Shown here one piece after another: positions 43,743 through 52,251 of a DNA stretch of 64,000 nucleotides (the stretch's first letter is position 1; every line of letters starts with the position of its first letter). This DNA is from Armatimonadota bacterium (lineage in GTDB: Bacteria > Sysuimicrobiota > Sysuimicrobiia > Sysuimicrobiales > Humicultoraceae): contig JAVHMA010000002.1 in NCBI GenBank assembly GCA_031081715.1, positions 111,651 to 175,650 on the forward strand, given 5' to 3'. The notes beneath the pieces were generated by a model. It was not told the DNA's origin and did no database searches. It worked only from the letters and a program-made list of their open reading frames with translations. The position numbers were made by a program, and so were the translations under genes.

Positions 43743-45017
43743 CTAGCCGCCGGCCTCCGCCGCCCGCATCGCGCCCCCGCGCGCCACGCGCGCCCCGAGC
43801 GCGGTGAGCTTGGCCTCCAGCCCCTCGTAGCCGCGGTCCAGGTTCTCGACCTGGGCGATCTCGGTGTCGCCCGCCGCGGCCAGCGCGCCGATCAGGACCG
43901 CGGCCCCGCCCCGGATGTCGGGGGCTTCCACGGGCGCCCCGGTCAGGCGCGCCGGCCCGGTGACGTGGACGCTCTCGCCCTCCACCTTGATGTCGGCGCC
44001 CATGCGGCGCAACTCGTCCGTGTAGGCGAAGCGGGCCTCGAAGATCGTCTCGCGGATGGTGCTGGTGCCGCGCGCCTGGGTGAGCACCGCGACCATCTGC
44101 GGGTGCAGGTCGGTGGCGAAGCCCGGATAGGGCGCGGTGTCGACGTCCACCGCGCGCAGCTCTCCGCCTCGCACGCGCACCCCGTCGGTGTCGCGCACGA
44201 CCTCGGCCCCGGCCTCCTCGAGTTTGGTGAGCAGCGCGGTCACGTGCTCGGGGATCATGCCCTCCACCAGCACGTCGCCGCCGGTGGCCGCCCCGGCAAG
44301 CAGGTAGGTGCCGGCCTCCAGGCGGTCGGGGATAATGGTGTAGGCGTTACCGTGGAGGGTGGCCACGCCCTCGATGGTGATCGTGTCGGTGCCCGCGCCC
44401 CGCACGCGCGCGCCCATCAGGTTCAGGAACACCGCGCAGTCGACCACCTCGGGTTCCCGGGCGGCGTTCTGGAGCACGGTGGTCCCGCGTGCGGTGGTGG
44501 CCGCCATCATCAGGTTGATCGTGGTACCGACGCTGCTGCGGGGAACGTAGAACGACGTCCCCTTGAGGCGACGGGTCGAGGCCTTCATGTACCCGTGCTC
44601 GGTGGCGACCCGCGCGCCGAGCGCCGCGAATCCGCGCAGGTGGAAGTCCACCGGCCGCGCGCCGATCGAGCATCCGCCGGGGAGCGGGACCTGGGCGCGG
44701 CCCGAGCGCCCCAGCAGCACGCCTGCCGTGTAGAACGACGCCCGCATGCTCCGGCATAGGTCGTAGGGCGCGACGTGCCCACGCAGCCCGCGCGCGTCGA
44801 TGGTCAGGCGCCCGCCGGCGCGGCTAACCCGGACCCCCAGCGCCTCCAGAATGGCGACGAGCGTCGCCACGTCGCGGCAGGCGGGCACGTTGTCCAGGGT
44901 CGAGACGTCGGGCGCGAGCGCCGCGGCGGCGATGACGGCGAGCGAGCTGTTCTTGCCCCCGGCGACCCTGACGGCACCGCGCAGGCGGCGACCGCCCGAG
45001 ACGATCAGCGTTCCCAC
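43743..45017 (-). CDS. murA: UDP-N-acetylglucosamine 1-carboxyvinyltransferase MurA
   Basis: First committed enzyme of peptidoglycan synthesis; transfers enolpyruvate from PEP to UDP-GlcNAc. The 424-residue protein has GGKNSSLAVIAAA at the N-terminus, the catalytic loop LPGGCSIGARPVD with Cys116, the fosfomycin target, and the repeated inside-out barrel motifs. GTG at 45017 follows AGGAGGGTT. It lies outside the dcw cluster, 31 nt downstream of ireB on the same strand. Confidence 0.97.
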   Translation of the reverse strand: MGTLIVSGGRRLRGAVRVAGGKNSSLAVIAAAALAPDVSTLDNVPACRDVATLVAILEALGVRVSRAGGRLTIDARGLRGHVAPYDLCRSMRASFYTAGVLLGRSGRAQVPLPGGCSIGARPVDFHLRGFAALGARVATEHGYMKASTRRLKGTSFYVPRSSVGTTINLMMAATTARGTTVLQNAAREPEVVDCAVFLNLMGARVRGAGTDTITIEGVATLHGNAYTIIPDRLEAGTYLLAGAATGGDVLVEGMIPEHVTALLTKLEEAGAEVVRDTDGVRVRGGELRAVDVDTAPYPGFATDLHPQMVAVLTQARGTSTIRETIFEARFAYTDELRRMGADIKVEGESVHVTGPARLTGAPVEAPDIRGGAAVLIGALAAAGDTEIAQVENLDRGYEGLEAKLTALGARVARGGAMRAAEAGG

Positions 45018-45048
45018 CGAACCCTCCTGCGGCCGCGCGAGTGAACGG

Positions 45049-45321
45049 CTAGGATGTGGGCGCGCGCAGGCGGCTCTCCACGTAGGCCCGCACCAGCTCC
45101 TCCAGGAGCAGGAGCCGATCTACCTGGCGGATCGCCTTCCGCGCGTCACCGTGGCTCGTGATGTACGTTGGATCGCCCGACAGGAGGTACCCGACGATCT
45201 GCTCGACGGGATCGTAGCCGCGCTCCTCCAGCTTGCGGTACACGTAGCTCAGGATGTCCTGGACGTCCCGCGCGGTCTGTTGCCCGAGCTGGAAGACGCC
45301 GGTGCGCTCGCGCTCGTCCAT
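45049..45321 (-). CDS. IreB family regulatory protein (UPF0297)
   Basis: 90 residues. The signature QIVGYLLSGDPTYITSHGDARKAIR and VYRKLEERGYDP identify the IreB/UPF0297 family, a small helical dimer. In enterococci IreB is phosphorylated near its N-terminus by the Ser/Thr kinase IreK and affects cephalosporin tolerance through MurA turnover. Being next to murA here makes the same link attractive, though that is inference. Thr7 is the only N-terminal threonine that could be phosphorylated. Its usual neighbours ruvX and alaS are absent. Confidence 0.93.
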   Translation of the reverse strand: MDERERTGVFQLGQQTARDVQDILSYVYRKLEERGYDPVEQIVGYLLSGDPTYITSHGDARKAIRQVDRLLLLEELVRAYVESRLRAPTS

Positions 45322-45378
45322 CGCTCTCCCCCCCGGGGCCCTCGCGGCCGGCACGCCGCCGGGCTGCCAGGCGAGCCG

Positions 45379-45455
45379 TGGTGGGCCCGCCTGGCTTCGA
45401 TCCAGGAACCGGCGCCTTATGAGGGCGCTGCTCTGACCACTTGAGCTACGGGCCC
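45379..45455 (-). tRNA. tRNA-Met (anticodon CAT)
   Basis: 77 nt including encoded CCA. The acceptor GGGCCCG pairs with CGGGCCC, including the first base pair, so this is not an initiator tRNA. The anticodon stem GCGCC/GGCGC encloses CTCATAA. Position 54 of the T loop is A (ATCGAAG) rather than T, unusual in bacteria. An elongator Met is most likely; a tRNA-Ile2 with modified C34 cannot be excluded. Confidence 0.93.
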
Positions 45456-45463
45456 GCCCGACG

Positions 45464-45472
45464 ATTATAGCA
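45464..45472 (-). promoter_or_regulatory. Extended -10 promoter of tRNA-Met inside the truA 3' end
   Basis: Minus strand TGCTATAAT combines an extended TGN with a perfect TATAAT, 8 nt upstream of the tRNA. It overlaps the TAA stop codon of truA (45467-45465). No strong -35 is visible upstream within the truA coding sequence. Confidence 0.6.
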
Positions 45473-46244
45473 CAGGCTCTCCGCCGCCCCCTTCGCGCAG
45501 GCGCGCAGGTGGATAGAGCACGCGCGCCAGGTAGAGCCCGTGGGCGGGCGCGGGCGGCGGGCCCTGCGCCGGATCGCGCGAGGCGAGCACCGCGGCGAGC
45601 TCGTCGGGGCCGAGCGCGCCGCGCCCAAGGCGGAGCAGCCCGCCTACGACGCGCCGCACCATCTGGCGCAGGAACCGATCCGCCGCCACGGTCACGACCA
45701 CGAGCGCGCCGCGCGGCTCCACGGCGAGCGCGCGGACGTGACACCGGGTCGTCGCGGTCCGGGTGCCCGCGGCCCGAAACGCCGCGAAGTCGTGCACGCC
45801 GAGCAGGCGCGCGGCGCCGGCCCGCATCCGCTCCAGGTCGAGCGGGCCCGGCACGTGGTGCGCGTAGCGGGCCAGCAGCGCCGACGGCCGCGGCCGCACG
45901 AGAAGCGCGTACCGGTAGACACGGAGCCGCGCGTCGCGCCGGGCGTGAAAGTCCGCGGGCACCTCCACCGCCTGGCGCGCCCGGATGTCCGCGGGCAGCA
46001 GCGCGTTGAGCGCGTCGCACACCTTCGCGGGGGCGTGGGGCCAGACCAGGTCGGCGTGCGCCACCTGGCCGAGTGCGTGCACGCCGGCGTCGGTGCGTCC
46101 GGCGCCCACCACGCGGACGTCGGCCCGGACCAGACGCCCCAGCGCCGCCTCCACCGCGGCCTGGACCGAGGGCGCGCGCGGCTGCCGCTGCCAGCCCGCG
46201 TAGGCGGTCCCGTCGTACTCGAGGACGACCGCCAGGCGCGGCAC
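45465..46244 (-). CDS. truA: tRNA pseudouridine(38-40) synthase TruA
   Basis: Isomerises uridines 38-40 in the anticodon arm. 259 residues with the N-terminal EYDGTAYAGWQRQP, catalytic aspartate D52 in GAGRTDAGVHA, and the FLRQMVRRVVGGLL segment. It follows ecfT by 3 nt; the arrangement ecfA1-ecfA2-ecfT-truA is the one seen in many Gram-positive genomes. The rplM-rpsI pair that often follows truA is replaced here by tRNA-Met, ireB and murA. Confidence 0.96.
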   Translation of the reverse strand: MPRLAVVLEYDGTAYAGWQRQPRAPSVQAAVEAALGRLVRADVRVVGAGRTDAGVHALGQVAHADLVWPHAPAKVCDALNALLPADIRARQAVEVPADFHARRDARLRVYRYALLVRPRPSALLARYAHHVPGPLDLERMRAGAARLLGVHDFAAFRAAGTRTATTRCHVRALAVEPRGALVVVTVAADRFLRQMVRRVVGGLLRLGRGALGPDELAAVLASRDPAQGPPPAPAHGLYLARVLYPPARLREGGGGEPVL

Positions 46245-46247
46245 CGG

Positions 46248-47051
46248 TCAGCGCACCCGTAGGAGGCCCGCGGCCGCCGCCGCGGCGACCGCGAGCGCCG
46301 CCAGGTCGGCGGCGCGCCAGCGAAGCTCGTGCATGCGCGTGCGGCCCGCGCCCCCGCGGTAACACCGGGCCTCCATGGCCAGCGCGAGGTCCTCCGATCG
46401 CCGGAACGCGCTCACCAGCAGCGGCACCAAAAGCGGGATCAGCGCCCGCAGCCGGCGGACCATGCCGCCGCTGTCGAAGTCGGCGCCGCGCGCGATCTGG
46501 GCCTTCATGATGCGATCGGTCTCTTCCAGCAGCGTCGGGATGAACCGCAGCGCGATGGTCATCATCATCGCGAGCTCGTGCGCCGGGACCCCGACGCGCC
46601 GCAGGGGCCGCAGCAGCCGCTCGAGCCCGTCGGTGAGCTCCACCGGCGACGTCGTGAAGGTGAGCAGCGACGCCAGGGCCACGAGCAGCACCAGCCGCAG
46701 GCCGACGAACGCGGCGTTGCGCAGCCCGCCCTCGGTGGCGATCAGCGGGCCGAGGCGCAGCACCTCCGGGCCGCCGTCCGGCGCGAAGAACGCGTTGAGG
46801 AACGCGCTCAGCGCGATCAGGAGGACGAGGGGGCGCAGACCGCGCAGCGCGTAGCCGAGCGGGATGCGCCCCAGGATCAGGAGCGCCATGACCCCCGCCG
46901 CGGCCAGCCCCAGGCCCGCGAACGCCGGCACGAAGAAGAGGACCACGGCCCACCCCACGGCGGCGACGATCTTCGCGCGCGGGTCGAGGCGGTGCAGCGC
47001 CGAGGCCCGCGGGAGGTACTGCCCCAGCGCGATCGTGTCAGCGATCCCCAC
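46248..47051 (-). CDS. ecfT: Energy-coupling factor transporter transmembrane protein EcfT
   Basis: Membrane scaffold of the ECF vitamin/metal uptake system; couples the two ATPases to interchangeable S components. About 267 residues, with five or six membrane segments and two cytoplasmic coupling helices carrying the Ala-Arg-Gly motif (AQIARGADFDS near residue 180, and a related AMEARCYRGG near 235). GTG at 47051 is chosen: GGGAGG lies 6 nt upstream; the gene overlaps ecfA2 by 14 nt. No S component is encoded in the window. Confidence 0.92.
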   Translation of the reverse strand: MGIADTIALGQYLPRASALHRLDPRAKIVAAVGWAVVLFFVPAFAGLGLAAAGVMALLILGRIPLGYALRGLRPLVLLIALSAFLNAFFAPDGGPEVLRLGPLIATEGGLRNAAFVGLRLVLLVALASLLTFTTSPVELTDGLERLLRPLRRVGVPAHELAMMMTIALRFIPTLLEETDRIMKAQIARGADFDSGGMVRRLRALIPLLVPLLVSAFRRSEDLALAMEARCYRGGAGRTRMHELRWRAADLAALAVAAAAAAGLLRVR

Positions 47052-47910
47052 GCGGGGCCTCCCGCGCTGCGGCCAGGATCGCGCGGCGCGCCTCGGCGAA
47101 GGTGAGCGCGTCCCCGACGCGCACGCCGCGGCTGCGCAGCCGCCGGACCAGCGCCGCGGCCTGCGGCAGGCCCAGGCCCCACGCGCGCAGGTCGTCCTCT
47201 CGCGCGAAGACGGCGCGGGGGGCACCGTCGGCCGCGACCTGGCCGGCGTGCAAGACCACGACGCGCCGCGCCAGCAGCGCCACCTCGTCCATGTTGTGCG
47301 TCACCAGGACGACCGTGAGGCCGCGGGCGTGCAGCGCGCGGATGTGGTCGAGCAGCTCCGCGCGCGCGCGAGGGTCGAGCCCGGCCGTGGGCTCGTCGAG
47401 CACCAGCACCTGCGGCCGCATGGCGAGCACGCCCGCGAGCGCCACGCGGCGCATCTCTCCGCCCGAGAGCGCGAAGGGCGACCGCCCGCCGAACCGTGCC
47501 GGGTCGAGACCGACCTGACGCAGCGCCTCGTCGACCCGCGCCTCGACCTCATCGGCCTCCAGGCCGAGCGCGCGCGGTCCGTAGCCGACGTCGCGCCGCA
47601 CGGTCTCCTCGAAGAGCTGGGACTCGGCGAACTGGAAGAGCAGACCGACCAGCCGCCGGGCGGCCCGGCGGTCCGCGCGCGGCGCCCACAGGTCCTGTCC
47701 CGCTACGACCACCCGGCCCCTCGATGGGCGTAGCAACCCGTTGAAGTGCTGGATCAGCGTGGACTTGCCCGAGCCGGTCGGGCCGATCAGGCCTAGCAGC
47801 TCGCCGGCGGCGACGCCGAGCGTGACCCCGCGCAGCGCCTCGGCCGCCATCGGGGTACCACGCCGATACGTGTAGGCGACGTCGTGGCAGGCGAGCAGCG
47901 GCTCAGGCAT
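47038..47910 (-). CDS. ecfA2: Energy-coupling factor ATPase EcfA2
   Basis: ABC ATPase of the ECF module. 290 residues with Walker A GPTGSGKST, Q-loop FQFAESQLFEETV, signature LSGGEMRRVALAG, Walker B VLVLDEPTAGLD and the switch histidine in VTHNMDEV. Assigned as the second ATPase from gene order. It overlaps both ecfA1 (8 nt) and ecfT (14 nt), consistent with coupled translation in a fixed ratio. Confidence 0.95.
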   Translation of the reverse strand: MPEPLLACHDVAYTYRRGTPMAAEALRGVTLGVAAGELLGLIGPTGSGKSTLIQHFNGLLRPSRGRVVVAGQDLWAPRADRRAARRLVGLLFQFAESQLFEETVRRDVGYGPRALGLEADEVEARVDEALRQVGLDPARFGGRSPFALSGGEMRRVALAGVLAMRPQVLVLDEPTAGLDPRARAELLDHIRALHARGLTVVLVTHNMDEVALLARRVVVLHAGQVAADGAPRAVFAREDDLRAWGLGLPQAAALVRRLRSRGVRVGDALTFAEARRAILAAAREAPRGDR

Positions 47911-48766
47911 GAGCGGCCCCGCCGCCGAGCGCGTCGGCGATGGCGTCCGCCAGGGCCTCGACGGTCAGCAGGCCCGGGGGCAGCCGGAGCCCGGCCTGGC
48001 GGAGCTCGCGGGCGAGGCGGACCACGGGCGGCGCATCGAGCCGGCCTCCCGGGGTGGCGTCCACCCGCTCGAACACCTCGGCCGGCGGGCCGTCGGCGAC
48101 CAGGCGGCCGGCGTCGAGCGCCAGCACGCGGTCAGCGGCCACCAGGTCGTCCATCGCGTGCGAGATGAGCACGACCGTGATGCCGTCGCGCCGGTTCAGC
48201 GCCTCCACGGTGGCGAGCACCTCGGCGCGGCCCTGCGGGTCGAGCATCGTGGTGGCCTCGTCGAGCACGATGCACGCCGGCCGCATGGCGAGCACACCCG
48301 CGATCGCCACGCGCTGCTTCTGCCCCCCGGAGAGCTGGTGCGGTGCCCGCCGGCGCAGCTCCGCCAGGCCGACCGCCTCGAGCGCCTCGTCCACGCGACG
48401 GCGGATCTCGGCCGGGGGCAGACCCAGGTTCTCCGGGCCGAAGGCGACGTCTTCCTCCACCACCGCCGCCACGAGCTGGTTGTCGGGGTTCTGGAAGACC
48501 ATACCCACCCGTCGGCGGACCTCCCAGGTCACCGCGCGGTCGCGCGTGTCGAGCCCGCCCACGCGCACCTCGCCGGCGGTGGGCAGCAGCAGCGCGTTGA
48601 GGTGGCGCGCGAAGGTGGACTTGCCGGAGCCGTTGCCGCCCACCACGCCGACGAACTCACCGGCGCGGATGGAGCACGACAGGCCGTCCAGCGCACGGAC
48701 GGCCTGCGGCGTATCGGGATGGTAGACGTAGGTGAGGTCGCGGACCTCGATGAGGGCGTCGCCCAC
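47903..48766 (-). CDS. ecfA1: Energy-coupling factor ATPase EcfA1
   Basis: ABC ATPase pairing with EcfA2. 287 residues: Walker A GGNGSGKST, Q-loop FQNPDNQLVAAVVEEDVAFG (the extended motif typical of EcfA), signature LSGGQKQRVAIAG, Walker B CIVLDEATTMLD, and SHAMDDL. The C-terminal domain is the helical extension of this subfamily. It follows rplQ by 13 nt, attached to the end of the alpha ribosomal operon. Confidence 0.95.
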   Translation of the reverse strand: MGDALIEVRDLTYVYHPDTPQAVRALDGLSCSIRAGEFVGVVGGNGSGKSTFARHLNALLLPTAGEVRVGGLDTRDRAVTWEVRRRVGMVFQNPDNQLVAAVVEEDVAFGPENLGLPPAEIRRRVDEALEAVGLAELRRRAPHQLSGGQKQRVAIAGVLAMRPACIVLDEATTMLDPQGRAEVLATVEALNRRDGITVVLISHAMDDLVAADRVLALDAGRLVADGPPAEVFERVDATPGGRLDAPPVVRLARELRQAGLRLPPGLLTVEALADAIADALGGGAAHA

Positions 48767-48779
48767 GCGGACGGCCGGG

Positions 48780-49133
48780 CTACTTCACCAACTCGACCAG
48801 CGCCATCTGAGCCGCGTCGCCGCGGCGTCGGCCTGTCTTGAGGACTCGGGTGTAGCCGCCGCGGCCGGCCTGGTAGCGCGGCACGACCTCGCGGAACAGC
48901 CGCTGCAGCACCCGGCGGTCGGTGAGCACGCGGCGGACCTGGCGCCGCGCGTGGATGTCCCCGGCCAGCGCGGTCGAGATCAGGCTGTCCGCGATCTTCT
49001 TCGTCTCGCGCGCCTTGGCGTCGGTCGTCTCGATCCGGTCGTGCAAGATCAGCGCGCTCACCAGGTCCCGGAACAGGGCCCGGCGCTCGCCGGAGTCGCG
49101 GCCGAGCTTGCGGCGCTTCGCTCCCAGTGCCAT
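48780..49133 (-). CDS. rplQ: 50S ribosomal protein L17
   Basis: Large-subunit protein near the peptide exit tunnel. 117 residues with the conserved SGERRALFRDLVSALILHD and the C-terminal GGYTRVLKTGRRRGDAAQMA motif. It is the last ribosomal gene of the superoperon, 10 nt after rpoA and just before the ECF module. The length is normal for the bacterial family. Confidence 0.98.
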   Translation of the reverse strand: MALGAKRRKLGRDSGERRALFRDLVSALILHDRIETTDAKARETKKIADSLISTALAGDIHARRQVRRVLTDRRVLQRLFREVVPRYQAGRGGYTRVLKTGRRRGDAAQMALVELVK

Positions 49134-49143
49134 CGGTACGCTC

Positions 49144-50106
49144 CTACGACGCCTCGGGCTGGCGCAGGCTGAGGCCGTGCGCCGCCAGCTTCTCCTTCAC
49201 CTCGTCCAGCGACTTCCGGCCGAAGTTCTTGACGGCCACGACCTCGTCCTCGGTCTTCTTCACCAGGTCTCCGACGGTGTGGATGCCGGCCCGCTTCAGG
49301 CAGTTGTACGGGCGTACCGAGAGGTCCAAATCCTCGATGGGCATGGACATGAGCTTCACGGTGTCGGGGTCCTCGGGCAGCCCGAAGGGCGCGCCGGCGG
49401 TCGTCTGGTCGGCGATCCCGGAGAACAGCCGGAAGTGATCGATGAGCAGGCGCGAGGCCTCCTGGAGCGCCTCCTCCGGCCGGAGCGAGCCGTCGGTCCA
49501 GATCTCGATCACGAGCCGGTCCAGGTCGGTGGCGTGGCCGACCCGCGTGTCCTCGACGGTGAAGTTCACTTTGCGGATCGGCGAGAAGATAGAGTCCACC
49601 GGGATGACGCCGATCACGTGCTCGCTGCGGCGGTGGCGCTCCGCGGGCACGTAGCCCCGGCCGCGCTCCACCACGATCTCCATCGCCAGGTGGGCGTCCT
49701 TCCGGTCCAGCGTGGCCAGGTGGAGGTCGGGCGTGAGAATCTCGACCTCAGGGTCCTCCTGGATGTCGGCTGCGGTGACGTCCTTTTTCCCCTTGACGTC
49801 GAGCCGCAGCAGCTTCGGCTTGTCGGTGTAGAGCCGCAGCGTGAGCTCCTTCAGGTTGAGGACGATCTGCGTGACGTCTTCCACCACGCCGGGGATGGTG
49901 GAGAACTCGTGGAGCACCCCGTCGATCTTGACCGAGGTGACCGCGGCGCCGGAGATCGACGAGAGCAGCACGCGGCGCAGCGAGTTGCCGAGCGTGACGC
50001 CGAAGCCTCGGTCGAGCGGCTCGACGACGAACTTGCCGTAGGTGTCGGACAGCTCGGCGTACTCGACCTTGGGGGTCGGCGCCTCCCACAGCGTGCCAAT
50101 GGCCAT
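49144..50106 (-). CDS. rpoA: DNA-directed RNA polymerase subunit alpha
   Basis: Assembles RNA polymerase and binds UP elements and activators. 320 residues: the N-terminal dimer domain (GFGVTLGNSLRRVLLSSI, IPGVVEDVTQIVLNLKE), a linker near 225-250, and the C-terminal domain (LSVRPYNCLKRAGIHTVGDL, GRKSLDEVKEKL). ATG at 50106 (MAIGTLW) is chosen over an upstream in-frame start because AGGAGG lies 10 nt before it. It sits between rpsD and rplQ. Confidence 0.98.
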   Translation of the reverse strand: MAIGTLWEAPTPKVEYAELSDTYGKFVVEPLDRGFGVTLGNSLRRVLLSSISGAAVTSVKIDGVLHEFSTIPGVVEDVTQIVLNLKELTLRLYTDKPKLLRLDVKGKKDVTAADIQEDPEVEILTPDLHLATLDRKDAHLAMEIVVERGRGYVPAERHRRSEHVIGVIPVDSIFSPIRKVNFTVEDTRVGHATDLDRLVIEIWTDGSLRPEEALQEASRLLIDHFRLFSGIADQTTAGAPFGLPEDPDTVKLMSMPIEDLDLSVRPYNCLKRAGIHTVGDLVKKTEDEVVAVKNFGRKSLDEVKEKLAAHGLSLRQPEAS

Positions 50107-50128
50107 GACGGGCGTGCCTCCTGTTGGG

Positions 50129-50767
50129 CTAGCGAGAGTAGTACTCAACGACCAGCTGCTCCTGCACCGGCACGTCGATCTCCTCGCGCGCCGGCAGCGC
50201 GAGCACGCGCGCCTCCAGGCGCGCCGGGTCGACCTCGAGCCACGACGGGGGTCGCCGGCCCGCCGCGGCCGCCTCGGCCAGCTCCTTCATCCGCGGGTGC
50301 GGGTGCGCCGGGTCGCTGGCGGTGACGCGCTGGCCCGGGCGGGTCTGGTAGGACGGCGCGCGCACGCGGCGGCCGTCCACGGCGACGTGCCCGTGCGCGA
50401 CGATCTGGCGTGCCTCCTTGCGGGAGGTCGCCAGCCCGAGCCGGTAGACGACGTTGTCCAGCCGGGTCTCCAGGAGCTGGAGCAGCCGCGTGCCGGTGAC
50501 GCCCTTCGCCTTGGCGGCCCGCTGGAAGTAGGTCTTGAACTGGGTCTCGTGGATGCCGTAGATACGGCGCAGCTTCTGCTTCTCACGCAGGCGGACGCCG
50601 AACTCGGAGAGCTTGCGGCGCGAGGCGCCGTGCATGCCGGGCGGCGCCGGCCGGCGGTCGGGGCTGCTGACCGGGCATTTCTCGGTGTAGCACTTCTCGC
50701 CCTTGAGGTAGAGCTTCATCCCCTCGCGCCGGCAGAGCCGGCAGACCGCGTGCGTGTACCGTCCCAT
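50129..50767 (-). CDS. rpsD: 30S ribosomal protein S4 (zinc-binding form)
   Basis: Primary 16S rRNA binder that starts 30S body assembly. 212 residues with four N-terminal cysteines (CRLC, then CYTEKC) forming the zinc site of the C+ type, and the S4 RNA-binding domain ([31 protein letters not shown]). The C-terminus [12 protein letters not shown] is typical. Gene order rpsM-rpsK-rpsD-rpoA is standard. Confidence 0.98.
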   Translation of the reverse strand: MGRYTHAVCRLCRREGMKLYLKGEKCYTEKCPVSSPDRRPAPPGMHGASRRKLSEFGVRLREKQKLRRIYGIHETQFKTYFQRAAKAKGVTGTRLLQLLETRLDNVVYRLGLATSRKEARQIVAHGHVAVDGRRVRAPSYQTRPGQRVTASDPAHPHPRMKELAEAAAAGRRPPSWLEVDPARLEARVLALPAREEIDVPVQEQLVVEYYSR

Positions 50768-50792
50768 CGGCCCTCCTCAGCCTCCCGCCGCG

Positions 50793-51179
50793 CTACACGC
50801 GCCGCCGCTTGGGCGGCCGGCACCCGTTGTGCGGGACCGGCGTGACGTCGCGGATCAGGTTGACCTCCAGCCCGGCGGACTGCAGCGACCGGATCGCCGC
50901 CTCGCGGCCCGCTCCCGGGCCGCGGACGTAGACCTCGACCTGGCGCACGCCGTGCTCCATCGCCTTGCGCGCCGCGGTCTCCGCGGCGACGCTGGCGGCG
51001 AACGGCGTGCCCTTGCGCGAGCCCTTGAACCCCGCGGTCCCGGCGCTCGACCAGGCGACAACGTGCCCGCGCGGGTCGGTGATGGTCACCATGGTGTTGT
51101 TGAAGCTGGAGCGGATGTGGGCCACGCCCACCGGCACGTTCTTCCGCTCGCGCTTGCGCGTCCTCGGCTTGTTGGCCAT
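50793..51179 (-). CDS. rpsK: 30S ribosomal protein S11
   Basis: Platform protein near the 3' end of 16S rRNA. 128 residues with [51 protein letters not shown] and the C-terminal [16 protein letters not shown] at 51179 (MANKPRTRK) is preferred to the GTG three codons upstream because GGGGGAG is better spaced for it. Confidence 0.98.
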   Translation of the reverse strand: MANKPRTRKRERKNVPVGVAHIRSSFNNTMVTITDPRGHVVAWSSAGTAGFKGSRKGTPFAASVAAETAARKAMEHGVRQVEVYVRGPGAGREAAIRSLQSAGLEVNLIRDVTPVPHNGCRPPKRRRV

Positions 51180-51197
51180 GATCGGCACTCCCCCGTC

Positions 51198-51596
51198 CTA
51201 TCGCGGCGGCGCCGAGGCCGTCGCGGCGGCCTTGCGGCGCACACCCACGGTCTTCTTCGGACCCTTGCGCGTGCGGGCGTTGGTGCGGGTACGCTGGCCG
51301 CGCACCGGCAGGCTCTTCTTGTGGCGGGTGCCGCGGTAGGCACCGATCTCCACCAGCCGGCGGATGTCCATCGCGACGTCGCGGCGCAGGTCGCCTTCCA
51401 CCTTGTAGTGCCTCTCGATGTAGTCGCGCAGCCGCGTGACCTCGTCCTCCGCCAGGCTCTTCACGCGAGTGTCGGGGTTCACGCCCGTCGCGCGGCAGAT
51501 CTCGCGCGCGCGCGCGGCACCGATCCCGTAGATGTACGGGAGCGCGGCCTCGACGCGCTTCTCCCGCGGCAGGTCGACCCCGGCGATGCGTGCCAT
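51198..51596 (-). CDS. rpsM: 30S ribosomal protein S13
   Basis: Head protein contacting the P-site tRNA and the 50S subunit. 132 residues: [16 protein letters not shown], the helix-hairpin-helix [16 protein letters not shown], and the basic tail motif [19 protein letters not shown]. The C-terminal extension after KGPKKTVG is rich in Ala and basic residues. It lies between rpmJ and rpsK. Confidence 0.98.
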   Translation of the reverse strand: MARIAGVDLPREKRVEAALPYIYGIGAARAREICRATGVNPDTRVKSLAEDEVTRLRDYIERHYKVEGDLRRDVAMDIRRLVEIGAYRGTRHKKSLPVRGQRTRTNARTRKGPKKTVGVRRKAAATASAPPR

Positions 51597-51606
51597 GCGC
51601 CCCTCC

Positions 51607-51720
51607 TCAGCCCTGCTTCTGCTTGTGCTTCGGGTTCTCGCAGATCACGAGCACCCGGCGGCCCCGCTTCACGATCTTGCACTTCTCGCACATGCGCCGT
51701 ACCGACGCCCGTACCTTCAT
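51607..51720 (-). CDS. rpmJ: 50S ribosomal protein L36 (zinc-binding)
   Basis: 37 residues, [20 protein letters not shown] at the start and [11 protein letters not shown] at the end. The zinc ligands C11, C14, C27 and H32 are all present, so this is the zinc (C+) form. It binds 23S rRNA near the L7/L12 stalk base. It lies between infA (19 nt) and rpsM (10 nt), its standard place in the alpha operon. Confidence 0.98.
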   Translation of the reverse strand: MKVRASVRRMCEKCKIVKRGRRVLVICENPKHKQKQG

Positions 51721-51739
51721 GCTCCGCTCCTCGCGCCCG

Positions 51740-51958
51740 CTACCGGTACCGGTAGGTGATCCGACCCCGGGTCGGGTCGTAGGGCGACAGCTCCACCTTC
51801 ACCCGGTCGCCGGGCAGGATGCGGATAAAGTGGATGCGCATCTTGCCCGAGATGTGGGCGAGCACCTTGTGCCCGCTCGGGAGGGTCACCCGGAACATCG
51901 CGTTCGGGAGCACCTCCGCCACCGTGCCTTCGACCTCGATCGCGTCCTGCTTGGTCAT
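51740..51958 (-). CDS. infA: Translation initiation factor IF-1
   Basis: Binds the A site of the 30S subunit during initiation. 72 residues forming a single OB fold: [41 protein letters not shown] core and [12 protein letters not shown] at the C-terminus. Full length for the family. Its ATG overlaps the stop of the KOW-domain gene by 4 nt. Confidence 0.98.
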   Translation of the reverse strand: MTKQDAIEVEGTVAEVLPNAMFRVTLPSGHKVLAHISGKMRIHFIRILPGDRVKVELSPYDPTRGRITYRYR

Positions 51959-52251
51959 GCGCCCTCCGTGGACGCGCCCAGCGCGGCGCGCAACTCTTCG
52001 TCGGTCGGCGCCGCCCCGGCGCGCAGCCGCTCGGCGAGCGCGCCGGCCGGCCCGTGGACGACCAGGTGCTTGACATTCTTGCGCTTGGGCCGGCCCATGC
52101 CGCGGCGCCGCCCGTCGGCGACCAGCACCGCGTCGGCGCCCGCGACCGCGATCACCACGTACCGGTCCCCGGCATCGCGCCCTGCCCGCGAGGTGACGAC
52201 CATGCCGACCAGCGCCGCGGGGGACTGCCGGACCGGGCGATCCACAATCAT
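51955..52251 (-). CDS. KOW-domain RNA-binding protein (L14e-like)
   Basis: 98 residues. The first 60 form a KOW/SH3-like barrel ([40 protein letters not shown]) like archaeal-eukaryotic ribosomal proteins L14e/L6e/L27e. Small genes of this type between map and infA occur in several Gram-positive lineages; their function is not settled, and RNA or ribosome binding is the natural guess. Its ATG follows the map stop codon directly (TGAATG), and it overlaps infA by 4 nt. Confidence 0.85.
   Translation of the reverse strand: MIVDRPVRQSPAALVGMVVTSRAGRDAGDRYVVIAVAGADAVLVADGRRRGMGRPKRKNVKHLVVHGPAGALAERLRAGAAPTDEELRAALGASTEGA

Noticed and set aside
45379..45455. Initiator tRNA-fMet
   Set aside because: The first acceptor pair is G-C and complete, whereas bacterial initiators have a mismatch at 1-72; three G-C pairs in the anticodon stem are not present either.
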